Origin: an uncultured Aquabacterium sp.
GTDB lineage: Bacteria > Pseudomonadota > Gammaproteobacteria > Burkholderiales > Burkholderiaceae_C
Assembly: GCA_937864045.1 (NCBI GenBank)
Contig: CALMIF010000129.1
Span: forward strand, 1-49,525
Reading direction: 5' to 3'
DNA length: 49,525 bases
The position numbers were made by a program, and so were the translations under genes. The notes beneath the pieces were generated by a model, which was not told where the DNA came from, searched no databases, and saw only the letters and a program-made list of their open reading frames with translations. The stretch's first letter is position 1. Each line of letters starts with the position of its first letter. This document shows, in pieces, positions 26,067 to 33,557 of the stretch.

Positions 26067-27167
26067 TTGAACCCTGGTCCGGCGCCGGCATTCGCCCACC
26101 CCGACGGCACCGGGCAAGGGCCCCCGGGACTCGCCGGTGCCGCCTATGGCTCCGACCGCCACGGCCTGATCTGCGGCTTCCGCTTCGCGGCCGGCCAGGC
26201 CGGCCAGCCGCTGGCACTGGACCAGGCCCTGGCCTGGCTGGCCGAGGCCCGGCAGGCGGCGACTCCCGGCAGCGACCCCGGCAGTGACCCCGGCACCGAC
26301 TTCGTCTGGCTGCACTTCAACCTGAGCGACGCCTCGGCCGAAGGCTGGATGCAGGCCCGGCTGCCCTTGCCGCCGGAGTTCTTCGACGCCCTGCACGAGG
26401 GCTCGCGCAGCACCCGCATCGAGGACGCCGGCGAGCACCTGGTGGCGGTGGTCAACGACGTGGCCTTCGAGTTCTCGTTCGAGCCGTCGGAAATCGCGTC
26501 GCTGTGGCTGGCGGTGCAGCCGGGCCTGGTGGTCAGCGCCCGCACCCAGCCGCTGCGCTCGGTCGACCGGCTGCGCCAGGCGGTGAAGGACGGCGCGCGC
26601 TTCGCCGCCCCGGCCGCCCTGCTGAACCATCTGCTGCACGACCAGGGCGACGTGCTGGTGCGCATCGTGCGCGACGCCACGCGCCAGGTCGACATGGTGG
26701 AAGACAGCCTGAACGGCGAGCGGGTGCGCGTGCAGCGCGCCGCGCTGGGCAAGCTGCGCCGCGTGCTGGTGCGGCTGCAGCGCCTGCTGGCGCCCGAGCC
26801 CGGTGCGCTGTTCCGCCTGCTGCGCCAGCCGCCGCCCTGGCTGGCCGAGGACGACCTGGACGAGCTGCGCCAGTCGACCGAGGAGTTCTCGCTGGTGCTG
26901 CGCGACCTGGCCGCGCTGCAGGAGCGCATCAAGCTGCTGCAGGAAGAGATCACCGCCCAGGTGGGCGAGCAGACCAACCGCAGCCTGTTCACCCTGACCG
27001 TGGTGACGGTGCTGGCACTGCCGATCAACATCATCGCCGGCATGCTGGGCATGAACGTGGGCGGCATTCCGCTGGCCGACAGCCCGCATGGCTTCCTGGT
27101 CATCGCGCTGATCGTGCTGACCTTCACCGCGGTCGCCGGCTGGCTGGCGTTCCGGCGGCGCGACTAG
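26067..27167 (+). CDS. CorA/ZntB family metal-ion transporter
   Basis: A 366-residue inner-membrane transporter of the CorA superfamily, which forms pentameric channels for Mg2+, Zn2+ or related ions. A long cytoplasmic domain (FVWLHFNLSD...LPPEFFDALHEG...) is followed by coiled-coil helices and two C-terminal transmembrane helices. The pore signature is GMNVGGIP, the form found in ZntB rather than GMNFxxMP of CorA, so zinc is a likelier cargo. The start is a TTG at 26067, 7 bases after the preceding stop; no in-frame ATG before the conserved domain is better. It is nearly contiguous with the convergent arsR stop (27169). Confidence 0.88.
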   Translation: MNPGPAPAFAHPDGTGQGPPGLAGAAYGSDRHGLICGFRFAAGQAGQPLALDQALAWLAEARQAATPGSDPGSDPGTDFVWLHFNLSDASAEGWMQARLPLPPEFFDALHEGSRSTRIEDAGEHLVAVVNDVAFEFSFEPSEIASLWLAVQPGLVVSARTQPLRSVDRLRQAVKDGARFAAPAALLNHLLHDQGDVLVRIVRDATRQVDMVEDSLNGERVRVQRAALGKLRRVLVRLQRLLAPEPGALFRLLRQPPPWLAEDDLDELRQSTEEFSLVLRDLAALQERIKLLQEEITAQVGEQTNRSLFTLTVVTVLALPINIIAGMLGMNVGGIPLADSPHGFLVIALIVLTFTAVAGWLAFRRRD

Positions 27168-27168
27168 G

Positions 27169-27513
27169 TCAAGCCGGGGTGGCGCTGCAGGCCGGCACCG
27201 CCGCGCACGGCTCGCCACCGCAGCAGTGCAACGCCAGGTAGCCGAGCAGCGCATTCATCTGCGCCAGCGCCGGCCTGTAGATCAGGAACCGGCCGTCGCG
27301 CTGCTGCGTCACCAGGCCGGCGTGCATCAGCTCCTTCAGATGGAAGGACAGCGTGGGCGCCGACACGCCCAGCGTGGCGGCCAGCACGCCGGGCGTGAGG
27401 CCGGCCGGCCCGGCGCCCACCAGGGCGCGGAAGATGCGCAGCCGCATCGCCTGCGCCAGCGCGGCCAAGGCCTTCACGGCGGACGCTTCGTCCATGGCGG
27501 GCACGTCGGTCAT
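27169..27513 (-). CDS. arsR: ArsR-family transcriptional repressor
   Basis: A 114-residue winged-helix repressor (ALAALAQAMRLRIFRALV...LGVSAPTLSFHLKELMHAGLVTQQRDGRFLIYR). Candidate As(III)-binding cysteines are at the C-terminus (Cys97, Cys98, Cys103, Cys109 in HCCGGEPCAAVPAC), not in the alpha-3 helix as in the E. coli type. Its ATG overlaps the arsJ stop (ATGA), so it is the last gene of a GAPDH-arsJ-arsR operon and should regulate that operon. Confidence 0.9.
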   Translation of the reverse strand: MTDVPAMDEASAVKALAALAQAMRLRIFRALVGAGPAGLTPGVLAATLGVSAPTLSFHLKELMHAGLVTQQRDGRFLIYRPALAQMNALLGYLALHCCGGEPCAAVPACSATPA

Positions 27514-28832
27514 CGCGCGGCCCCCACTGCGGCCGCAGCCGGAGCGCGCTGCACCGGCAGGCCCAGGGTCACGCCCCAGCAGGCCAGCAGCATCGTCGCC
27601 GAGCCGGTCAGCGCGCCCATCAGCCCGAACTGCTGGTACAGCAGGCCCGACAGCAAGGTGCCGATGAAACGGCCCAGCGCATTGGCGGCGTAGTAGAAGC
27701 CCACGTCCTCGGCCGCCTTCTCGCTGCCGGCGTAGGCCAGCACCAGGTACGAGTGCACCGACGAGTTGACGGCGAAGGCAACGCCGAACAGGCCGAGCCC
27801 GGCGACCACCACCCAGTCCAGGTGCGGCACCTTCATGGCCACCAGCACGGCCAGCCCGATCGGCACCACCGCCAGCAGCGCCGACCACAGGCGCGCGGCG
27901 GGCACCTCGGCGCTCAGGCCGTCGTCGCTGCGCCGCACGATGGCGGGTGCGGCGGCCTGCACCACGCCATAGCCGATGGTCCACAGCGCCACGAAGCCGC
28001 TGACCATGGTGAAGGTCCAACCCGAGGCGTACAGGAACACCGGCACGCCGACCACGAACCACACGTCCCGCGCGCCGAACAGCGCCACCCGCGCGGCGGC
28101 CAGCAGGTTGATGCCGCGGTTCTTGGCGAACAGCGCCTTGGCCGAGGTCGACGCCTTGCCCTTGCCCATCAGCGGCGGCACGAAGGCGACCACGCCGGTC
28201 AGCACCACCGCCAGCAGCGCGGCCATGGTCCACAGCGCCGCCTGGAAACCCAGGCCCTGCAGCAGCAGGCCGCCCAGGAAGAAGCCCACGCCCTTCATCG
28301 CGTTCTTGCTGCCGGTGAAGAAGGCGACCCACTTGAAGAGCTGGCCCGAGGCCTCGCCCGCCGTGGCCTTGATGGCGGATTTGCTGGCGGTCTTGGTCAG
28401 GTCCTTGGCCACGCCGCAGATGCCCTGCGCGCCGACGACCCAGGCCACCGACAGCGCCACCGACCAGGCGGGCGACAGCGCCGACATCAGCAGGAAGCCG
28501 GTGATCTCGGTCGCCAGGCCGACCATCAACATGCGCTTGATGCCGTGGCGCGTGGCCAGCCAGCCGCCGACCAGGTTGGCGACGATGCCCATCGCCTCGT
28601 ACAGCAGGAACAGGAAGGCCAGCGTGAACGGCGAGTAGCCCAGCCGGTAGAAGTGCAGCAGCACCAGCATGCGCAAGGCACCGTCACTGAGCGTGAAGCC
28701 CCAGTAGGCCGCCGTGACGATGGCGTAGTTCCTGGCCCCTCGCCCGGCGGGTACGCCGGTCGATCCCCCGAGGGGATGCGGGCCGGCTTGGGGCGGCCCG
28801 GCGCTCGGCCCGCGGGTGCTGTCGCGGCCCAC
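27510..28832 (-). CDS. arsJ: ArsJ organoarsenical efflux permease (MFS)
   Basis: A 440-residue, 12-helix major facilitator. NYAIVTAAYWGFTLSDGALRMLVLLHFYRLGYSPFTLAFLFLLYE and KDLTKTASKSAIK are typical of ArsJ, which exports 1-arseno-3-phosphoglycerate made by its partner GAPDH. It starts at a GTG (28832) directly after the GAPDH stop. The first ~35 residues (up to GRGARN) are encoded by a GC-rich repeat (copy at 42209) and are not part of the usual protein, which begins close to the RNYxIVT motif. No start codon is visible between the repeat and that motif. Function depends on whether the extra N-terminus is tolerated. Confidence 0.9.
   Translation of the reverse strand: MGRDSTRGPSAGPPQAGPHPLGGSTGVPAGRGARNYAIVTAAYWGFTLSDGALRMLVLLHFYRLGYSPFTLAFLFLLYEAMGIVANLVGGWLATRHGIKRMLMVGLATEITGFLLMSALSPAWSVALSVAWVVGAQGICGVAKDLTKTASKSAIKATAGEASGQLFKWVAFFTGSKNAMKGVGFFLGGLLLQGLGFQAALWTMAALLAVVLTGVVAFVPPLMGKGKASTSAKALFAKNRGINLLAAARVALFGARDVWFVVGVPVFLYASGWTFTMVSGFVALWTIGYGVVQAAAPAIVRRSDDGLSAEVPAARLWSALLAVVPIGLAVLVAMKVPHLDWVVVAGLGLFGVAFAVNSSVHSYLVLAYAGSEKAAEDVGFYYAANALGRFIGTLLSGLLYQQFGLMGALTGSATMLLACWGVTLGLPVQRAPAAAAVGAAR
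28781..28807. repeat. Dispersed GC-rich repeat, copy 1
   Basis: A 27-base core beginning GGCCGGCTTGGGGCGGCC and ending CGGCGCTCG is identical at 42209-42235. It sits within a larger palindromic stretch (about 28745-28815) with small hairpins, for example CCGGCG/CGCCGG and CCCCGAGGGG. It lies between the GAPDH and arsJ genes and supplies the arsJ N-terminus. It resembles the intergenic palindromic repeats common in Burkholderiales. Confidence 0.8.
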
Positions 28833-28834
28833 GA

Positions 28835-29878
28835 TCAGATGCCCTGCTGCTGCATGTGGCAGGCCAGGTCGACCATCCGGCAGGCATAGCCCATCTCGTT
28901 GTCGTACCAGGCGTAGACCTTCAGCAGCGTGCCGTCGGTGACCAGGGTCGACAGTGCATCGACGATGCTGCTGCGGGTGTCGCGGGCGTGGTCGACGCTG
29001 ACCAGGGGACGCGTTTCGTAGCCCAGGATGCCGGCCAGCGGGCCGCGGGCGGCGTCGGCGAACAGCTGGTTCACCTCCTCGGCGGTGGTGGCGCGCTGCA
29101 GCTCGAACACGCAGTCGGTCAGCGAGGCATTGAGCACCGGCGCCCGCACGGCGTGGCCGTTGAGCTTGCCTTTCAATTCGGGGTAGATCAGCGCGATGGC
29201 GGTGGCGCTGCCGGTGGTCGTGGGCGCCAGGCTCAGCATCGCACTGCGGGCACGGCGCAGGTCCTTGTGCGGCGCATCCACCACCAGATTGGTGTTGGTC
29301 GGAGCGTGGATGGTGGTGATCTGGCCGTGGCGGATGCCGATGGCTTCATGCACCACCTTCACCACCGGCGCCAGGCAGTTGGTGGTGCAGGACGCGGCCG
29401 TGACGATGCGGTCCTTCGCCGGGTCGTACAGGTGATCGTTGATGCCGACCACGATGTTGAGCACGTTGCCCACCTTCACCGGCGCGGCAACGATCACCCG
29501 CCTGGCGCCGCGGTCGAGGTGGCCCTGCAGGGTCTCGGGTGTCAGGAACTTGCCGGTGCATTCCAGCACCAGGTCCACGCCCAGGTCGCCCCAGGGAATG
29601 TCGGCCGCCGCGGCATGCGACGAGAAGCCCAGGCGCTGGCCGTTGATGTGCAGTGCGTCGTCGCCGTCGGCGGCGATGTCGGCGCGCCAGCGGCCTTGCA
29701 CGCTGTCGAACTGCAGCAGGTGGGCGGTGGCGGCGGCGCCGCCCTTGAGCTCATTGCAGTGCACCACGGCCAGCCGGTTGCTGGCGCGTGGGTCGTCCAG
29801 CGGGCGCTCGGCCGCGCCCATGGCCGCGCGCAATGCCAGCCGCCCGATGCGGCCCATGCCGTTGATGCCGACTTTCAT
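28835..29878 (-). CDS. ArsJ-associated glyceraldehyde-3-phosphate dehydrogenase
   Basis: A 347-residue GAPDH. NAD-binding [18 protein letters not shown], active-site SCTTNC with Cys164, and catalytic His191 in ITTIHAPTN are present. In this setting the enzyme uses arsenate in place of phosphate and makes 1-arseno-3-phosphoglycerate for ArsJ to export, giving arsenate resistance without arsenate reduction. The HAPTNTN sequence differs from the usual HSYTNDQ of glycolytic GAPDH, which supports a specialised role. First gene of the operon; a GAGGA ribosome site lies 8 bases before ATG 29878. A Pho-box and an ArsR-like palindrome lie upstream. Confidence 0.92.
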   Translation of the reverse strand: MKVGINGMGRIGRLALRAAMGAAERPLDDPRASNRLAVVHCNELKGGAAATAHLLQFDSVQGRWRADIAADGDDALHINGQRLGFSSHAAAADIPWGDLGVDLVLECTGKFLTPETLQGHLDRGARRVIVAAPVKVGNVLNIVVGINDHLYDPAKDRIVTAASCTTNCLAPVVKVVHEAIGIRHGQITTIHAPTNTNLVVDAPHKDLRRARSAMLSLAPTTTGSATAIALIYPELKGKLNGHAVRAPVLNASLTDCVFELQRATTAEEVNQLFADAARGPLAGILGYETRPLVSVDHARDTRSSIVDALSTLVTDGTLLKVYAWYDNEMGYACRMVDLACHMQQQGI

Positions 29879-29904
29879 GGTGCTGTCCTCGTCTCGCTTG
29901 AGAT

Positions 29905-29920
29905 TTCGATGATCGTTGAA
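29905..29920. promoter_or_regulatory. Candidate ArsR operator
   Basis: TTCGATGATCGTTGAA is an imperfect palindrome (12 of 16 positions symmetric) in an AT-richer patch 27 bases upstream of the GAPDH start. Position and symmetry suit an ArsR dimer site in the operon that ends with arsR. Not experimentally based. Confidence 0.45.
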
Positions 29921-29935
29921 TTATGCGGCGACTGG

Positions 29936-29953
29936 ATGACGGATCCATGACGG
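29936..29953 (-). promoter_or_regulatory. Pho box upstream of the GAPDH-arsJ-arsR operon
   Basis: On the minus strand: CCGTCAT-GGAT-CCGTCAT, two identical half-sites 11 nt apart. It is oriented toward the GAPDH gene and ends 58 bases before its ATG. The half-site is the same as one of the phoX pair. This is among the strongest Pho-type sites here and links arsenate defence to phosphate starvation. Confidence 0.62.
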
Positions 29954-29977
29954 CCCGGGCCAGCCGCCATCACGGAT

Positions 29978-30006
29978 CTGACACGCCGGCTTCACCGGCG
30001 GGTCAT
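29978..30006 (+). promoter_or_regulatory. Triple Pho-like repeat before the OlsB-like gene
   Basis: Three 7-nt units at exact 11-nt spacing on the plus strand: CTGACAC (29978), GCTTCAC (29989) and GGGTCAT (30000). Each keeps part of the CTGTCAT pattern. They end 14 bases before the ATG at 30021, which is close; later in-frame ATGs (30030, 30054) would give more room. Weak individually, suggestive because of the periodicity. Confidence 0.35.
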
Positions 30007-30020
30007 CGCCGGCGGCAACC

Positions 30021-30884
30021 ATGCGGCACATGCAACCCACTGCCCGTCCGCAGATGCCGAGGCCCGAGCGGCAGCGGCCCGACGCCTTCCCGCCCGTCAC
30101 CTGCCCCGCCAGCCACCCGGCGGCCGCGCCGCAGCCGCAGGACGGCGCGCTGCGCCTGGAGGCCGTGTGGGCCCGCCATGCCGACGAGGTGCGCGAGGCC
30201 CAGCGCCTGCGCCACCGTGTCTTCGTCGGCGAGATGGGCGCCCGCCTGGCGCCACCGCCGGGCACGCCGCCAGGGCTGGATGCCGACGCCTTCGACGACC
30301 ACTGCGAGCACCTGCTGGTGCGCATTGCCGAGACCGACCACGCACCGGCCCGGGTGGTCGGCACCTACCGGGTGCTGACGGCCAGCGCCGCCCGCCGCGC
30401 CGGTGGCCTCTACACCGAGCAGGAATTCGACCTGGCGCCGCTGGACGCGCTGCGCCCGCGCATCGCCGAGCTGGGCCGCTCCTGCACCGACCCGGCCTTC
30501 CGCCAGGGCGGCGTGATCCTGATGCTGTGGTCGGCGCTGGCCGGCTTCATGCAGCGCAACCGGCTGGACCTGACCGTGGGCTGCGCCAGCGTGCCCATGG
30601 CCGATGGCGGCCACACCGCCGCCAGCCTGTGGCAACTGCTGCGCGGCAATCACCTGGCCGCGCCGCACCTGCAGGTGCAGCCGCGCCTGCCACTGCCGCT
30701 GCAGCATTTGCGCAGCGACCTGGCGGTGCAGCCGCCGCCGCTGATCAAGGGCTACCTGAAGTGCGGCGGCCGCCTGCTGGGGCCGCCGGCCTGGGACCCC
30801 GACTTCGGCACCGCCGACCTGCCGATGCTGCTGGACCTGGCCGACCTGCCGGACGCGTACCGCCGGCGTTTTGCCGCAGGCTGA
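30021..30884 (+). CDS. OlsB-like GNAT acyltransferase (ornithine lipid synthesis or related)
   Basis: A 287-residue protein with the hemolysin/OlsB GNAT fold (acetyltransf_5 type): EAQRLRHRVFVGEMGARLAPPPGTPPGLDADAFDDHCEHLLVR, VVGTYRVLTASAARRAGGLYTEQEFDL, ELGRSCTDPAFRQGGVILMLWSAL and IKGYLKCGGRLLGPPAWDPDFGTADLPMLL. OlsB transfers a 3-hydroxyacyl group to ornithine to make lyso-ornithine lipid, a phosphorus-free lipid made under phosphate limitation. No OlsA partner is adjacent. The N-terminal ~45 residues are low-complexity; ATGs at 30030 or 30054 are alternative starts. Other acyl-amino-acid synthases share this fold. Confidence 0.78.
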   Translation: MRHMQPTARPQMPRPERQRPDAFPPVTCPASHPAAAPQPQDGALRLEAVWARHADEVREAQRLRHRVFVGEMGARLAPPPGTPPGLDADAFDDHCEHLLVRIAETDHAPARVVGTYRVLTASAARRAGGLYTEQEFDLAPLDALRPRIAELGRSCTDPAFRQGGVILMLWSALAGFMQRNRLDLTVGCASVPMADGGHTAASLWQLLRGNHLAAPHLQVQPRLPLPLQHLRSDLAVQPPPLIKGYLKCGGRLLGPPAWDPDFGTADLPMLLDLADLPDAYRRRFAAG

Positions 30885-30931
30885 AGACCCGCCGCACGCC
30901 AGCAGCGACACCACCGCACAAGAGCAAGAAC

Positions 30932-30960
30932 AAGGCCGGGCCGCAAGCCCGGCCTTTTCT
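30932..30960 (+). terminator. Intrinsic terminator after the OlsB-like gene
   Basis: AAGGCCGGGC (30932-30941) pairs perfectly with GCCCGGCCTT (30947-30956) around CGCAA, followed by TTTCT. It lies 48 bases after the stop of the acyltransferase gene. Confidence 0.88.
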
Positions 30961-30989
30961 CGTTCTGGCGGTCGACGGCCCCGCAGCAT

Positions 30990-31037
30990 CAATGGTCCTC
31001 AATCATTCATATGGTATAAATCATTTACACCATTGAG
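30990..31037 (+). promoter_or_regulatory. AT-rich promoter with nested inverted repeats
   Basis: A rare AT-rich patch directly before the ATG at 31046. It contains a -10-like TATAAAT (31015-31021). CAATGGT (30990-30996) pairs with ACCATTG (31029-31035), and CTCAAT (30998-31003) with ATTGAG (31032-31037). The symmetry around the -10 suggests a repressor or autoregulatory site. The downstream protein has a DNA-binding-like C-terminus. Confidence 0.6.
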
Positions 31038-31045
31038 AAGTCTGC

Positions 31046-31672
31046 ATGACCATCGCATCGGCCACCATCGACCCCACCGCGGACAGCGCCACGGCCACCG
31101 GCAGCGACGCCGCTGCCGGCGCCGACCAGGCCGGCACGCCGGCCACCGCCGCAGCGCCGGGCGCCGAGGCTGTACCGGCACCGGCTGCACCCGCTGCCGC
31201 CCAGCCGCCGAAGGCCGCGACGCCTGTGGCCGTGGCGCAGCCCGCCAAGGCTGCCAAGCCGGTCAAGACCGACAAGGCGCCCAAGCTCGCCAAGCCGATG
31301 AAGGTGGAGAAGGCCGAAAAGACCGTGAAGGTCGTGAAGGCCGAGAAGCCCGTGAAGCCGGCCAAGCCCGCCAAGGCGCAGAAGCCCGCGCCGGCTGCCG
31401 CCAAGCCCTCACCCGCCACCGCCGATGCTGCGCAGAAGGCCGCCAACCCGAAGGAGAAGCTGGTGCGCGACAGCTTCACCATGCCGCGCTCGGACTTCGC
31501 CCTGGTGCAGCAGTTGAAGGACCGCGCGATGGGCTTCCGCCACGCAGCCAAGAAGAGCGAGTTGCTGCGCGCCGGCCTGCATGCCCTGGCCCGGCTGGAC
31601 ACCGCCACGCTGCAGGCCCTGCTGGGCGCCCTGCCGGCGCTCAAGAGCGGCCGGCCGCGCAAAGGCGGCTGA
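31046..31672 (+). CDS. Histone H1-like Lys/Ala/Pro-rich protein with conserved C-terminal domain
   Basis: A 208-residue protein in two parts. Residues 1-130 are Ala/Pro-rich, then Lys-rich with short KPxKPAK-type repeats, as in AlgP/H1-like nucleoid proteins. Residues ~135-205 (KLVRDSFTMPRSDFALVQQLKDRAMGFRHAAKKSELLRAGLHALARLD...LKSGRPRKGG) form a domain widespread as an uncharacterised protein in Burkholderiales; its strand-helix-helix order recalls ribbon-helix-helix DNA-binding proteins. The isolated position, AT-rich promoter and basic tail support a nucleic-acid-binding role, but the function is unknown. Confidence 0.8.
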   Translation: MTIASATIDPTADSATATGSDAAAGADQAGTPATAAAPGAEAVPAPAAPAAAQPPKAATPVAVAQPAKAAKPVKTDKAPKLAKPMKVEKAEKTVKVVKAEKPVKPAKPAKAQKPAPAAAKPSPATADAAQKAANPKEKLVRDSFTMPRSDFALVQQLKDRAMGFRHAAKKSELLRAGLHALARLDTATLQALLGALPALKSGRPRKGG

Positions 31673-31719
31673 GGAACCGCGACTGACGCCCAACGCCGAC
31701 TGCGGACGGGCGCGCCGCG

Positions 31720-31959
31720 TCAGTCAGCGGCCAGCGCGTAGTGGCCGACCACCTGTTCGCGCCCCAGGCTGACCAGGGTCAGCACCAGCCGCTGGCCGCT
31801 GCGCAGGCTGGCCAGCGACAGGCCCTCGGCGCAGCGCGTGCTGCGGGTCAGCGTCCACACCACCTGCTGCGCGTCGGCCACATCGGCCAGGCCGGTGGCC
31901 GGCAGCACTTCGACGACGGTGCCGGTCAAGGGTTGGGTGAGGACGTCGGTGGCGATCAT
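31720..31959 (-). CDS. Small hypothetical protein
   Basis: A 79-residue protein from ATG 31959 (MIATDVLTQPLTGTVVEVLP...) with alternating hydrophobic residues suggesting a small beta-barrel, and no signal peptide or catalytic motif. The upstream 75 bases are AT-richer than the surroundings and contain a -10-like TACACT on the minus strand, which favours a real gene. I do not recognise a family. A perfect 8-bp inverted repeat (ACTGACGC at 31682, GCGTCAGT at 31717) lies at its 3' end and may help terminate both converging transcripts. Confidence 0.55.
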   Translation of the reverse strand: MIATDVLTQPLTGTVVEVLPATGLADVADAQQVVWTLTRSTRCAEGLSLASLRSGQRLVLTLVSLGREQVVGHYALAAD

Positions 31960-32060
31960 GGAAGCGGCAAAAACGCGAAAAGCAACTGCTTCAGTGTAGC
32001 GAACGGGCCACCCGAACTCATGGTTAACCCTTGATTCCGGGTGAGCCGCCCACCGGCCGC

Positions 32061-33512
32061 TCAGGCGCGCCGGCGCGCCACCAGCGGAAGGGCCGCCAGG
32101 CCGGCCAGCCACAGCAGCCAGGTGCCGGGCTCGGGCACCGGCGCGGTGTAGCCGGCGATGTCGGCGGTGTAGGCATGCAGCACGCCGGGCAGCAGGGCAT
32201 AACCCGCCGTCAACGCGGCCGGCGCACCGCCGCTGGTGAAGCTGCAGCCGCTGACCTGGCCCACCGGGCACTGGATCGAGCCGGCGTACGGGTCGGCATC
32301 GCTGAAGCGGAAGTAGACGTCGAACTGCACGTTGCTGCCGTTCTGGGTCACGCTGTAGTCGTTGTCGGTGCCGGCCAGCACCAGGTACTTGCCATTGGCC
32401 AGCTGCGGGCCCACGGCCAGTCCTTCCCACTTCTCGGGCGACTTGTTGCCCAGCGCGGCCAGGGTGTTGGCGTCCAGGTCCATCACCTTGGCGCCCTTGG
32501 CCACGGCCGTGAAGCCGGCCGGCAGGCTGCCGTTGGCCGGCAGCGCGATGCCGCTCACGTCGCTGGCTTGCGACAGGTCGATCTCGAAGACGTTCTTGTC
32601 CGGGCTGGCCACCGTGGCGCCGACACCGACACCGCGGTTGTTGCGCTCCAGCACCAGGAAACGCTCGCCGCCCAGGGCCACCAGGGCCGAGATGCCACGG
32701 CCCTGGCCGCTGCTGTCCAGCTTGTAGGCGTACTGGCCCACGGCCTCGCCGGTGCCGGTGTCGAACTTGACGATGCGGGTGTACTGGCCGCGGCTGGCGC
32801 TGGTCCAGCCGTCCTGCACGGTGCCGTTCTGCAGCATGGCGTAGGCGAAGCGACCATCGGGGCTGATGGCCAGGCCCTCGAAGCCGCGGTTGCCCTCGCG
32901 GCCGGCCACCAGGCTGGCCGCGCCGGCGTTGTAGTCGACGACGGTGCTGCCCGGGGTGGCGCCGCTGACACGCGGCACCAGGTTGGCCGGCAGCACATAG
33001 TCGCGCACGCGCCGGCCGTGGCGGTCGAGTTCGTAGACCGAGGGCCCGTACTCGTCGCTGACGATGAAGTTGCCGTTGCGCGGGTTCAGCACCAGGCCCT
33101 CGGGGTCGAAGGCGCTGCCGATCTGGCTGGCCGGGTTGGGCGCCAGGCCGTTCAGCGGCGTGCCGCCGGCGCTGAACTGCACCGTCTGCGTGATGCGGAA
33201 GTTGGAGATGGCGCCGGTGGTCGCGTTCACGTCGAGCGTGAAGCGCTGCAGCCGCGTGCCGTAGGGCAGCGTGCCGCCGCCTGGGCCACGGTCGGACAGG
33301 CCCCACCAGGCGTTGCTGGCGCGGTCGTAGTAGAGGTCGGAGAAGAAGCCGACGCGGCGGTCGAAGTCGCTGCCGCTGCTCAGGTCGAGGCTGTCACCGG
33401 CGATGCTGATGCCGTTGACGAAGCTGACGTTGGACAGCGACTGCGCGGCGGCAGGCAGGCTGGCGGCCAGGGCCAGCAGCGACAGGGCGAAGGTGTGACG
33501 GGGAGTGGGCAT
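32061..33512 (-). CDS. Phytase-like esterase with PEP-CTERM anchor
   Basis: A 483-residue secreted protein. Signal peptide MPTPRHTFALSLLALAASLPAAAQ. The body matches the phytase-like/esterase-like beta-propeller family: GFFSDLYYDRASNAWWGLSDRGPGG, FDPEGLVLNPRNGNFIVSDEYGPSVYELD, REGNRGFEGLAISPDGRFAYAMLQN, ALGGERFLVLERNNRG and KWEGLAVGP. These suggest hydrolysis of phosphoesters, but substrate is unproven. The C-terminus is a PEP-CTERM signal (VPEPGTWLLWLAGLAALPLVARRRA). A strong Pho box lies 46 bases upstream. It is the third apparent phosphoesterase with a PEP-CTERM tail in the window, counting the chimera. Confidence 0.88.
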   Translation of the reverse strand: MPTPRHTFALSLLALAASLPAAAQSLSNVSFVNGISIAGDSLDLSSGSDFDRRVGFFSDLYYDRASNAWWGLSDRGPGGGTLPYGTRLQRFTLDVNATTGAISNFRITQTVQFSAGGTPLNGLAPNPASQIGSAFDPEGLVLNPRNGNFIVSDEYGPSVYELDRHGRRVRDYVLPANLVPRVSGATPGSTVVDYNAGAASLVAGREGNRGFEGLAISPDGRFAYAMLQNGTVQDGWTSASRGQYTRIVKFDTGTGEAVGQYAYKLDSSGQGRGISALVALGGERFLVLERNNRGVGVGATVASPDKNVFEIDLSQASDVSGIALPANGSLPAGFTAVAKGAKVMDLDANTLAALGNKSPEKWEGLAVGPQLANGKYLVLAGTDNDYSVTQNGSNVQFDVYFRFSDADPYAGSIQCPVGQVSGCSFTSGGAPAALTAGYALLPGVLHAYTADIAGYTAPVPEPGTWLLWLAGLAALPLVARRRA

Positions 33513-33557
33513 GGTCGGCAGCAATCAAGCGGAAACACGGCACGCTAGGCAGCCGCC

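Noticed and set aside
28835..29878. Housekeeping glycolytic GAPDH
   Set aside because: The operon with arsJ and arsR and the altered HAPTNTN active-site segment point to the arsenate-specific form.
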